Shown here: piece by piece, positions 11,401 to 23,200 of the stretch
Numbering within the stretch: the first letter of the stretch is position 1
Layout: each line of letters starts with the position of its first letter
NCBI GenBank assembly: GCA_011033025.1
Contig: WFMF01000174.1
Coordinates: 124,001 to 188,000, forward strand
Length of the DNA: 64,000 nt
Direction of reading: 5' to 3'
DNA from: Beroe forskalii
Taxonomy: Eukaryota > Ctenophora > Nuda > Beroida > Beroidae
The notes under the pieces: generated by a model
What the model was told of the DNA's origin: nothing
The model's database searches: none
What the model saw: only the letters and a program-made list of their open reading frames with translations
Translations under genes and position numbers: made by a program

Positions 11401-14400
11401 AAGAATGTATTGAACAATATCGGACGAACCTCTTCCCAGAATTCTTTGTAAAACTCCGCAGATAACCCGTCCCATCCTGGGGACTTGTTGTTCTTCAGTT
11501 TAGTCACTATTGCATCCATCTCGAGATAGAAATCCCTCGTCAAGCTCATCTGATAGGGCGCTATCTAGTGTGTTAGACAACAGTTAATCAAATAGTTATC
11601 AATGTCTTGATTAGTAGGGTTGGTCGAACGGTAAAGAGCTTGATAGAACTCAACTACGTGGTTTGAGATCTCGTTCTGATCATACAGAATCTCACTGTTA
11701 TGATTAATTAGCTTATTGATAGATTTCTTCTTACCATTAGACTTCTAAACCATAAAAGTACTTAGTAGAGCGCTCCCTTCCTCCACCCACTGGATACGTG
11801 ACCTGGTTATAATACCCTTTACTTCTTGGTCAATAATAGAGTTTAATTTAATCTCATTGTCAAAGTATTGCTTACGCAGCCTACTGTCCGTCATAAAATC
11901 TGGGATACGCTTGATCCGCTCAATTTCGGACTCTATAGCTGATTTCTCCTCCGCGCACCTTATTTAATTTACCAAATCTAATAGCATAATCTTAACCTTA
12001 AACTTGATAGTGTCCCAAACTCCTCGATAGGAATCAAAACTGCTATTCATTGTATCAGAAATGATATTCCTGATATCATTCTTGAATTCGTCCTGAAGGA
12101 GATGGGAATTGTTAAGTTTCCAGTACCCTTTGCCAGGTGTAATAGAAGTTCCTTGTATAGTTAAGGATACATAACTATGGTCTGATCTGAAACCATGGGA
12201 TATATCAGAGGAACATACAGGAAAATTAATAAGGGTATCATTAATGAGAAAGAAATCTAAACGTGAAGCAGTATTACATTTTTTATTAAAGTGGGTGAAG
12301 ATACGCTCATTGTCATGGGTTAAACGGAACACATCACTCATACCGTAGTCGCTAATAATATTATTTATTATATCTTGAGTTTTACGGTTAGCATGAGCCG
12401 GCGAACCCCCCATTTTGTCAAGTGTATTATCTAAAACAGTGTTCCAATCGCCCGCCATAATGACGTAGTCGTCGCGGGCGCGACCTAAGGTCTCCATAAA
12501 CACCGTTTGCATGAAATTTGCATCATCATTATTAGGTGCATAAACATTGACAAGACAATAGTTAATATCATCCCATTCTGCTTCTATCAGAATTGCACGA
12601 CCCTGACAGATACTCTTATGAGAAGTTATCTTAATGGATGAGTTACGTTTGACCAAAACCGCCACACCAGTAGAGTTTGAAGTGCCGTGATTAAAGTAAA
12701 TATCACCTCCCAATCCTTCCTCCACAGAGCCTCAGAACTCTGGGTGGAATGTGTCTCCGCACAAAAATAACTTCTTCAGGCTTGGCTTTCAGCCAAGTGA
12801 GAACCGACTTACGTTTTTGCGCGTCTCCCAGACCATTACAATTATAAGTAGCTATTCTAGGACCTAGCGCCACTCTAGATTCCCTATTTGATAACATAAG
12901 TAAACAATCGCCCACGATCCAACAAAGGGTGGCAGTTGTCATAAATACCTTAGTTCAGCTCCTGCACCATGTATCACCACATTTGCATAGCTGTTAATTT
13001 TTCCAAAATAAAATAAAAAATATAAACACACAACACACGAAAATAAAGGAGAGAGAAGGGCATGGGAAAAAGGCTAGATAGAAATGTAGATTGCCAAAAT
13101 TTGAATTCCATGGTCCTAGCTATAAGGGTGATTATCATTCACTGGACCAAGCATCCAGGTATAAAAAATGAAGATTATAATACCATCTTAAATGTGTTAA
13201 ATCTCAATTTTTGCTAAAGGATAATGTAAGATCGAATGAGGGGCATCGAACCGTGAGAAACAAAAATGGGAGCGTTTTAACGCAGTGCACCCAATAGTAC
13301 ATATTACAGTTAAAAACTGTATCTGACATCACCTAATGAATCTATTTACATTGTTTGTTTGTGACGATTTTCCTTCTTTTTTTCTTTTTCTTTTTTTCTT
13401 TTTTTCTTTTTTTCTTTTTTTTCCCTTTATTTATTTATTTATTTTTTTTTTCTCTTTTTTTTTCTTTTTACGGTTTTAAAAACTTTTTCCTTCCTCTTTT
13501 CATTGATTTCGAAAGATATGCTTTTAAAATCATTGTACCGGTACTGTACGTGATGATTAAACTGAATCCGTACCTCTGTTAGTGTTAGGAAAAATCTTGC
13601 GTAGTTAACAGAGAGTCCGGCACTCGGCAGAGTCCTTCCTTTCTGAGACCCGACACAGCAAAGGATCTGTTAACACTCTAGAAAACACCCACTGTCACGG
13701 CAAGCACCCTCTGAAGTGAGTCATTAGTACCTAGTAAGAAGACTGCTGGCATGACAATAGGTACCTAGATACCAAAAGCATGAGATTGAGAGGAACCTTC
13801 AGAGTGAGGGTTGTAGGAGAGTAATAAAAGTGTAATAATGGAGATCTTATATGTTGTCATCTCGATTAGACCAGTATTTATAACGTGTGTTTTTAGGACA
13901 CATAATTGTGCTTAAGTGAAAGGTCAACACATTGTCACATTGAATACACATTAAATGCGAAGTTAAAAAAACATTTATGACATGTATACACGAAGTCACA
14001 TAATAAAGACACTCACCAATGTCTGAGCATAAACTATGTACATGAATACACACGCAAACAAGCATTGAAACTTGATAATGATCACTTTGACACAGTTATG
14101 AATTATGAATGATATCTCAAAAACGTGACCGCTTTAAGCATGTGACCACTGACCAATTACTCACTTAGCATTAAAATCAATTTCCAGTTGTACTAAAACT
14201 AGTTTCATATTTTAAATTATAATTCCTAACCCTGAATCTTTGATAACTCCGTGTCACGTAAACTTACATAATCGTTACTTTACTTTTAGTGCCTGCAGCC
14301 AGCCATGTATTTGTGAATTACAAATTTTGAGGAATTGAAAATGAGTGGAGCTTGAACCATAGAGAATTTATTGGGCTCCGGACATCAGTACATATCGGGT

Positions 14401-15528
14401 AACATAATACTCCCTCCAGGTCTGTCATGGTAAACTGGATAAAGTATGCTCGTTGGGAGGAAGAACAGCAAGAATACCCACGAGCGAGGTATTTCAATCT
14501 TATCAATCCACATTTAATCCTCATACAGTACTGTATCTCAGAAGTTGCGACTTCTTCAAGTGACTTGACATGCTGAATTTTCTGCAGTTACCCGTAGTTA
14601 CTGTAACATAGCCATCTTTCATCGCGATTTTACCGCTACATCATATGTATTCTAGTAATCAACTATATATGCTTAGACCAACCATACTGTGTAGTTGAAT
14701 ATGAAGCGACCATGTTTCAAGTCATTATGACCTTAAGATTCCAAGTTTCGGCGAATAGAATAAAAATGAGTACTAAGAGATACCATGACTCACGGAACTC
14801 TGCCAATTCTTTTATATGTCTGGGCTATTAGAGACTTCTTTCGCGAATTTGGTTCGCAAGATCCACTGACCTTTACATCTCTATTTTACTTAAGTCAGTG
14901 TTTGCACGATGAAATTTATTCATTTGCAAACACTATTTCTTTTCGTAGTGCGCTTCTGCGCTTCTAAGCCGGTCAGATTGATCGATGATGTGCGTTTTTA
15001 GTCAAGCCAAGCACTTAATTAATTGCTGCATCTACCTTAGTACACCTAAGAACGGCATCACGTAATTGGCGCGCACTTTAAGATCGGCGCACTTTATTAG
15101 TGCGGTTTTTATGACTTGAGATCGAAAACGATAATCGATATGGAATTGAGAACCGAAATATGTATAAAAACGAATTCGAAAACGCAAAATTCAATGAAAT
15201 TGTTCACTTAATTTCATGTGCACTTAATTACTGTACACTTAATTAGTGCGGTTTTTCCCAAACCGCACTAATTAAGTGACGCCGTTCTTAAGTGTACTAA
15301 GGTACTCACTACTTCGACTCACAGTAGTACTTACAGTCTTACACTTACAGTGTACTTACAATTTACTTACAGTCTAATTACAGTACACTGTACAGACTAC
15401 ATGCACACGAATAGTATGAGCAATAAGTACTCTTTGTCAGGTCAGTGTACGAGCGAGCGTTGGACGTAGATCACAGGTGTCTGCCTATCTGGTTGAAGTA
15501 CACAGAGATGGAAATGAGACACAAGCAG
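7737..15528 (+). CDS. CRNKL1: Crooked neck-like protein 1 (splicing factor), exons 1-4 only
   Basis: Four exons splice in frame: 7737-7836, 8085-8229, 14420-14488 and 15441-15528 (402 nt, 134 residues). Recognisable segments in order are '[13 protein letters not shown]', '[15 protein letters not shown]', '[14 protein letters not shown]', '[20 protein letters not shown]' and '[12 protein letters not shown]' with '[14 protein letters not shown]'. These match the N-terminus and first HAT repeats of CRNKL1/Clf1, a scaffold of the NineTeen-related spliceosome complex in the nucleus. Exon joins are phase 1, 2, 2 and 0 with GT-AG borders (for example CTCCCTCCAG before exon 3 and TCTTTGTCAG before exon 4). 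Intron 2 (6.2 kb) hosts a 44-nt poly-T and an L1/Tx1 LINE. Exon 4 runs straight into a 25-bp minisatellite built from its own 3' end. The family normally continues for more than 500 further residues, none of which I find downstream. This is either a truncated copy, a gene broken by the insertions, or an assembly misjoin. Confidence 0.88.
8449..8492. repeat. Poly-T tract of 44 bases
   Basis: An uninterrupted run of 44 T lies in CRNKL1 intron 2. It could be the reverse of a poly-A tail from a minus-strand retroelement; the following 8493-8720 sequence is unrecognised and non-repetitive within the window. Confidence 0.9.
9120..12945 (-). mobile_element. Degenerate L1/Tx1-type LINE, ORF2, in CRNKL1 intron 2
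   Basis: Read on the minus strand, an endonuclease/exonuclease/phosphatase domain starts near 12870 ('[17 protein letters not shown]') and continues to 11964 with 'VNVYAPNND', '[10 protein letters not shown]', '[11 protein letters not shown]' and '[10 protein letters not shown]'. The RT follows with '[20 protein letters not shown]' (about 11510-11445) and '[15 protein letters not shown]' (about 10930-10880). A C-terminal Cys/His knuckle, '[19 protein letters not shown]', lies near 9475-9420. This domain order and the 'KSPGWDG..EFYK' wording are characteristic of L1/Tx1 elements. At least one frameshift splits the endonuclease near 12725, and several stops and frameshifts break the RT, so it is inactive. 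It lies opposite to the host gene. Confidence 0.85.
13360..13470. repeat. T/C-rich low-complexity tract
   Basis: TTTTC and TTTA repeats dominate. The apparent Phe-rich reading frame here is only a consequence of the composition. It lies in CRNKL1 intron 2, beyond the 5' end of the LINE. Confidence 0.85.
13580..14410. other. Unique intronic sequence of CRNKL1 intron 2
   Basis: No coding or repeat signal was found apart from the acceptor TACTCCCTCCAG that ends the intron at 14419. Confidence 0.5.
15035..15302. mobile_element. 268-bp MITE with TA target site, in CRNKL1 intron 3
   Basis: Terminal inverted repeats CCTTAGTACACCTAAGAACG (left) and its near complement ending GTGTACTAAGG (right) are flanked by TA on both sides, suggesting a Tc1/mariner-type insertion. 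The interior holds a second perfect palindrome around 15236-15278 (CACTTAATTAGTGCGG and its complement). There is no coding capacity. Confidence 0.75.
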
Positions 15529-15967
15529 GTGGGTGGAAATGAGACACAAGCAGGTGGGTGGAAATGAGACACTAGCAGGTGGGTGGAAATGAGACACAAG
15601 CAGGTTGGTGGAAATGAGACACAATCAGGTGAGTGGAAATGAGACACAAGCAGGTGGGTGGAAATGAGACACAATCAGGTGGGTGGATTGAGACACAAGC
15701 AGTTGGGTGGGAATGAGACACAAGCAGGTAGGTGGAAATGAGACACAATCAGGTGAGTGGAAATGAGACACAAGCAGGTGGGTGGAAATGAGACACAAGC
15801 AGGTGGGGGGAAATGAGACACAAACAGGTGGGTGGAAATGAGACACAATCAGGTGGGTGGAAATGAGACACAATCAGGTGGGTGGAAATGAGACACAAGC
15901 AGGTGGGTCGAAATGAGACACAAGCAGGTGGGTCGAAATGAGACACAAGCAGGTGGGTGGAAATGAG
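15529..15967 (+). repeat. 25-bp junction minisatellite at the CRNKL1 exon 4 donor
   Basis: About 17 units follow exon 4 without any spacer. Each unit is GTGGG followed by TGGAAATGAGACACAAGCAG. The latter 20 nt are identical to the last 20 nt of exon 4 (15509-15528), and GTGGG is the start of the intron. Every unit thus recreates the exon end plus a CAG|GTGGGT splice donor on the sense strand. A few units vary (AATCAG, GGTGAGTGG, GGTGGGTCG). The array ends in a G-run that merges with the next element. Repeated open frames across it are repeat artefacts. Confidence 0.95.
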
Positions 15968-17118
15968 GGGGGGGGGCCAACCTCGAAAAACCCCGGGTGG
16001 ATATAAAAATTGGCAAATGGGGGTTTAATTTTTCGGGGTTTATGAGGGTTTAAGGAGGCTAAACTGATAAAAATAGCCGTTTTTCGGTCGGAAAATTCGA
16101 TTTTCTCTCAAAATGGTACTACTTTAGTTGTGGATTTTCGGCTCTTCTCTCAAATGGTACCATATTTGTTGAGGATTTTGGCACTTTTCTGAAATGGTAC
16201 CATTTTTGTTGAGGATATTCGACCCTTTTCTGAAATGGTACCATTTTTGTTGAGGTATTTTGGTCCTTTTCTGAAATGGTGCCATTTTTGTTGACGATTT
16301 TCGACCCTAATCTGAAATGGTACCATTTTTTTCTTAGGTATTTTCAACCCTTTTCTGAAATGGTACCATTTTTGCTGAAGATTTTGAGCACTTCTCTGAA
16401 ATGGTACCATTTTTTGTTGACGATTTTCGACCCTTTTCTGAAATGGTACCATTTTTGATGACGATTTTCGACCTTAATCTGAAATGGTACCATTTTGTTG
16501 AGGATTTTCAACCCGTTTCTAAAATGGTACCATTTTTGCTGGGGAATTTTGGCCCTTTTCTGAAATGGTACCATTTTTATTTTTTGTTGAGGATTTTCGA
16601 CCCTAATCTGAAATGGTACCATTTTTTAAAGATTTTCAACCCTTTTCTGAAATGGTACCATTTTTGCTGGAAATTTTTTTCTGGGCACTTTTCTGAAATG
16701 GTACCATTATTGTTGACGATTTTCGACCCTTTTCTGAAATGGTACCATTTTTGTTGAGGATTTTCAACCCTTTTCTGAAATGGTACAATTTTTGCTGAAA
16801 ATTTTTGGCAGTTTTCTGAAATGGTACCATTTTTGTTGAGGATTTTCGAACCTTTTCTAAAATGGTACCATTTTTTGTTGAGAAATTTTAAGATTCATTC
16901 AGAAACAGTACCATTTTATAGAAAATATTTTTCAAATGGTACCACTTTTGATGATGATTTTCGACCCTTTTCAGAAATGGTACCATTTTAGTTGTGGATT
17001 TTTGGCCCTATTTTGAAATGGTACCCATTTAAACCCCCAAAAACCCCAAAGTGGATATAAAAAAGCCAATTAGGGGTTTAATTTTTCGGGGTTTATGGGG
17101 GTTTTTCGAGGTTAGCCC
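15968..17118. mobile_element. Foldback-like element with AAATGGTACCATTT tandem repeats
   Basis: The ends are inverted: GGGGGCCAACCTCGAAAAAC on the left and its complement GTTTTTCGAGGTTAGCCCCC on the right. Just inside each end is a direct copy of 'GTGGATATAAAA', 'GGGGTTTAATTTTTCGGGG'. The body (16100-17030) consists of ~60-bp tandem units centred on TTTTCTGAAATGGTACCATT followed by 'GAGGATTTTCGACCC'. The repeat core is palindromic (AAATGGTACCATTT), so both strands show similar open frames. No transposase was found. Similar repeats occupy 3450-4240 and a similar terminus lies at 7540-7612. Confidence 0.75.
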
Positions 17119-17213
17119 CCTGTATCAGCTGTCACTGGGACTTGCATCAAAGACTGATCAAACTTTTGTAATTTGTTTTTGGACTTTGTATTTGGATGGT
17201 TATTTATATGGGG

Positions 17214-20200
17214 TTAATGGTTATGGATAGATCTCTCGTTTTTAAGGGGCGTCTTTTTGGGAATCAATCTCAAGCATACCAGAATTTTGTTGCATTCATC
17301 ACGATGTATCTTCTTGCGATCTGTCTTGATAGGTTTTGCGTAAATTGGTTCCTCGCCATCTTCGCTTGCTCCCTGATCAAGGACTCGAATAAGTATCCTT
17401 CCAAATCCTGTGAAATTTTCAAGAAGGTTTTGTTTCTGCAATCCCCACCCCACTCACCTGAATCCTTTTTCTCCACTCATTTACCTGATTCTCCACTCAC
17501 TCACCTGATTCCCCGCTCACCTGATTCTCCCACACTCACCTGATTCTCCACTCACCTGATTCCCCACTCACCTGATTCTCCACTCACCTGATTCTCCACT
17601 CACCTGATTCACCACTCACCTGATTCTCCACTCACCTGAATCCCCACTCACCTGATTCCCCACTCACCTGATTCCCCCGCTCACCTGATTCACCACTCAC
17701 CTGATTCTCCACTCACCTGATTCTCCACTCACCTGATTCACCACTCACCTGATTCTCCACTCACCTGAATCCCCACTCACCTGATTCCCCACTCACCTGA
17801 TTCCCCACTCACCTGATTCACCACTCACCTGATTCTCCACTCACCTGAATCCCCACTCACCTGATTCCCCACTCGTCTGATTCCCCGCTCACCTGATTCA
17901 CCACTCACCTGAATCCCCACTCACCTGATTCCCCACTCACCTGATTCTCCACTCACCTGATTCTCCATTCACCTGATTCTCCACTCACCTGATTCTCCAC
18001 TCACCTGATTCTCCACTCACCTGAATCCCCACTCACCTGATTCCCCACTCACCTGATTCTCCACTCACCTGATTCTCCACTCACCTGATTCTCCACTCAC
18101 CTGATTCTCCACTCACCTGATTCCCCACTCACCTGATTCCCCGCTCACCTGATTCACCACTCACCTGATTCTCCACTCACCTGATTCTCCACTCACCTGA
18201 TTCACCACTCACCTGATTCTCCACTCACCTGATTCCCCACTCACCTGATTCACCACTCACCTGATTCTCCACTCACCTGAATCCCCACTCACCTGATTCC
18301 CCACTCGCCTGATTCCCCGCTCACCTGATTCACCACGCTCACCTGAATCCCCACTCACCTGATTCCCCACTCACCTGATTCTCTACTCACCTGATTCTCC
18401 ACTCACCTGATTCTCCATTCACCTGATTCTCCACTCACCTGATTCTCCACTCACCTGATTCTCCACTCACCTGATTCTCCACTCACCTGATTCTCCACTC
18501 ACCTGATTCCCCACTCACCTGATTCTCCACTCACCTGATTCTCCACTCACCTGATTCACCACTCACCTGATTCTCCACTCACCTGAATCCCCACTCACCT
18601 GATTCCCCACTCACCTGATTCCCCGCTCACCTGATTCACCACTCACCTGATTCTCCACTCACCTGATTCTCCACTCACCTGATTCACCACTCACCTGATT
18701 CTCCACTCACCTGAATCCCCACTCACCTGATTCCCCACTCACCTGATTCCCCACTCACCTGATTCACCACTCACCTGAATCCCCACTCACCTGATTCCCC
18801 ACTCGCCTGATTCCCCGCTCACCTGATTCTCCACTCACCTGAATCCCCGCTCACCTGATTCTCCACTCACCTGAATCCCCACTCACCTGATTCTCCACTC
18901 ACCTGATTCCCCACTCACCTGATTCTCCACTCACCTGATTCTCCACTCACCTGATTCACCACTCACCTGATTCTCCACTCACCTGAATCCCCACTCACCT
19001 GATTCCCCACTCGCCTGATTCCCCGCTCACCTGATTCACCACTCACCTGAATCCCCACTCACCTGATTCCCCACTCACCTGATTCTCCACTCACCTGATT
19101 CTCCACTCACCTGATTCTCCATTCACCTGATTCCCCACTCACCTGATTCTCCACTCACCTGATTCTCCACTCACCTGATTCTCCACTCACCTGATTCCCC
19201 ACTCACCTGATTGCCCACTCACCTGATTCACCACTCACCTGATTCTCCACTCACCTGAATCCCCACTCACCTGATTCCCCACTCGCCTGATTCCCCGCTC
19301 ACCTGATTCTCCACTCACCTGATTCTCCACTCACCTGATTCTCCATTCACCTGATTCTCCACTCACCTGATTCTCCACTCACCTGATTCTCCACTCACCT
19401 GATTCTCCACTCACCTGATTCTCCACTCACCTGATTCACCACTCACCTGATTACCCACTCACCTGATTCTCCATTCCCCCCCCCCACTCACCTGGTTCTC
19501 CTCATCTTGTATTCCTCTGATGATCACTTCGCTCCTAGGAGCTGTTCTGCCCAGTGTCCTGACTAAGTGTCCAGTGTTCTCGTAGACAGCACTGCTAAGT
19601 GATATTTGGGGGGAGGGTATGAGGTGGGACTCCACCAGCACAGGAACACTTTTACCAAGAGTCGAGGGGGGACTAGGCGACATGTCATAGAACTTGGATT
19701 TACCCAGCTTCTTTTTACTTGCTTTTTGTTTGGGAACTTTGTCCATCAACTCGTTCAGCACCTTGATACTGCAAGAGAATCTGTTATTGCCCGATTTGTC
19801 AGCCTCTAGCAGGGATTTCTGAATTGACCTTTAATTTATGGTACTGAGGCCGAGTGAAATGCTTGAACTCACCCGTGGTCTTGCTCGTGGTTGTATCTCA
19901 GAACCTCAATGCCGTTTCCACTCAAGGTCCTTGATCTGATAGCCCGGGCACTCTTCATGGCTTGTGAGCCGGCTGCTTCCAGTCTAAAGCGTGGCAACTC
20001 CTCCAACTCCTCCTCACTCTCACTTTCACTGTCCCACCTCTGTAAGGAAGTGAACAATGAATAAAGCCAGGAAGTGAACAATGGAGTCATAATATTATGC
20101 ACAGTTACAATGCTATTACATTGGCGTCATTTTATTGTACTTGTCTTCGTAAAGCATTATCGCTTTTGAAACTCAGCCAGCGCGTCATATTATGGGACTT

Positions 20201-23200
20201 ATTTAGAATTCAAATAGTTTGCGCGGTTTCTTGAATTTCTACGAATTAAGCATATTTTAGAAAATAGTTTCAGTTGTTGTAAAGGGTGTGGTACCTTCGC
20301 AATTATTCAATCACATGGAATTCATCAATCAATTTTGCTTAGCCCGGTTTAGAATTAGATTGTTATTAATTAATTATAAGTTACCGTTACGTACCACTGA
20401 CTCCCTGTTTTGCAGTAACCGAATGTGGTCAATAGCCACGTCATAATGGTCATCATTGTGTGGACCAGACTGAAATTATTTGCACTGCTAGCTTGGTGGT
20501 TAGAAAATAACATCGCCTTTTGCTCCAGTCATCTCAATGTGTAAGGGAATAGAAAGAATCAATCACTCAATATAAATTGTACATTGGTCTCTTGAAGTTG
20601 AAGTGTTGGGTTGGTCTAATGAACCTTATTGTCAATCTTTGAAAGTTTGACGTGGAATAAAAGAGCTGAGATCGATTTAATCAGTTCTTCAAATTTGTAA
20701 CTGAAAAGTTGTTGAACTATTGAAGAAACGTGCTTCAAATGACGATCGGACCTGACGATTGCCAGATCCGATGCGATCTTAGCGAATAATTTACCGGTAC
20801 ACCACTAAAACATACCCTCTTGAAGTTGGGGAACGTATAAGTGTAGTCGGGGTTGCTTGGTTCTACGGTCACTCTACATGCCGGCTCTAAGGTGATGTGA
20901 GTAGGTTCCAAGGTGATGTGAGTAGGCTCTAAGGTGATGTGAGTAGGTTCCTCTATCCTCACTGCATCACTGTGCGATCCTTCTTCCAGCTCTTCGCTGT
21001 GCAATACTTCCTCCACTTCTCCGTCATCAGCTGTAGTACCTGCCACCAATCTGTCTACAGCAGCTGACCCATTGTCTCCAAGTCCCGCCTTCACCTGAGA
21101 TTCCGCTGTCTGTGCAAGCACTCCTCGGTTCAAAGTTAGGCTTGGATGGTGGATGTTCCCCGTTGCGTTTCTTCTGCTCGATTCTGAGCAAATTAACTAA
21201 TTAATGATAACCAATGACGATATCGGCTTCCCATCATGACTTCACGATAGCAGTTAGCACCAGCATGTTTGAAGTGTTAAAGTTAAAAAAGTGTTATGGC
21301 TGGTAGTCTCACTGCATCTCACTGCATTATGCCTGTAATCTTACTGCGTTATAACTGTAGTCTCACTGCATTGTACCTGTAGTCTCACTGCATTGTACCT
21401 GTAGTCTCACTGCATTGTACCTGTAGTCTCACTGCTCTTTACCTGTAGTCTCACTGCATCGTACCTGTAGTCTCGCTGCATTGTACCTGTAGTCTCACTG
21501 CACTGTACCTGTAGTCTCACTGCATTGTAATTGTAGTCTCACTGCACTGTACCTGTAGTCTCACTGCACTGTACCTGTAGTCTCACTGCATTGTACCTGT
21601 AGTCTCACTGCATTGTACCTGTAGTCTCACTGCACTGTACCAGCTGTAGTCTCACTGCATTGTACCTGTAGTCTCACTGCATTGTACATGTAGTCTCACT
21701 GCATTGTACCTGTAGTCTCACTGCATTGTACCTGTAGTCTCACTGCATTGTACCTGTAGTCTCACTGCATTGTACCTGTAGTCTCACTGCACTGTACCAG
21801 CTGTAGTCTCACTGCATTGTACCTGTAGTCTCACTGCATTGTACATGTAGTCTCACTGCATTGTACCTGTAGTCTCACTGCACTGTACCAGTAATCTCAC
21901 TGCATTGTACATGTAGTCTCACTGCATTGTACCTGTAGTCTCACTGCATTGTACCTGTAGTCTCACTGCATTGTACCTGTAGTCTCACTGCAATGTACCT
22001 GTAGTCTCACTGCATTGTACCTGTAGTCTCACTGCATTGTACCTGTAGTCTCACTGTATTGTACCTGTAGTTTCACTCCTTATTTCAAGCTTTCGAGCTC
22101 GTAATTTCATTATTTCTATCATTCACGAATTACGTGATTTTCTCATTGGTATTGTGTGAACATAGCACAGTAGCCTAAACACGGATGAGTTCATTTGGAA
22201 GACGGTGTTAAAACAGATAACATGACAGATCATCACGGGTTAAACAGATACCGAGGACACAACACTAATGGATGTGATTCGTTGTTTTGACTTATGAATT
22301 TGTATTTAAGTGTACAATGAAATTGTAAAGAGGAGACTATTTCGTACATGAGTTAGAAGTGCTTTTCTCTTGTGGAAACTCATTCAATCAAGACGAAGTT
22401 ATCTCAAATCTACCTGGAATTCTACCTGAATTATAACTGAAGTTCCATCTAAATTATCTCTATATAAATTGAAATATAAAGAACTCTTATTTAAAACAAA
22501 TGGAGCCTGATAAAAATTGGATTATGATCCTCGACTCGATGATGGAGATTGGAGCTACTGAAGTTCTGGATGTTTTGGACTTTCAATGAAGTGTGGATAA
22601 AGTTCTACTGCTGCTGGTACTGGTGTTCTTGATGAAGTTCTACTGCTGCTGGTGTTCTTGATGAAATTCTATCAGGAAGAATCAAATCTTGATCAAGCTG
22701 AATCAGATTGAATGGTGCCAAAAAGGCATATTCACTGTTCAGGTATGGCAAATCTATTCTGATTTGAAGCAAAATCGAAACCAGAAACGACCTAGTTTCA
22801 ATGAAGGCAAAATAATTTTGCTTGATTCTATGAACAATCTAAGAATCAAATTGAAACCACAAATATTGTGGATGAGCACTGGACAGCTAAATCTGCTGTT
22901 TCTTCAGAATATACCGATTTTGCGTGTAACAATCAAATTCTCGATTGAAACTTTACAGACGTGATCAAGAATAATGGTCACAGTTATGAATGTTATAGCC
23001 GACCATGATACAGCAGACGTGATATATTTCATCACATATTGGTCGAATGAACATCAAAGATTTGATGATCACTTGCCTTAATAAAAGAGTGTAAAAGATT
23101 ACACAAAGAGTATAAGGTGTGGTGTAACAAGACAGTTACAATTCCTGCAAATTTAACAGGCTAATTGTTAGCTTCAATTTCCATAAACATAATTGAAAAA

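Noticed and set aside
15442-15946. Cys/His-rich minus-strand proteins
   Set aside because: They are repeated 25-bp units read on the antisense strand of CRNKL1.
17436-19491. CRISPR-like array
   Set aside because: The units are contiguous 16-mers without unique spacers and sit in a eukaryotic intron.
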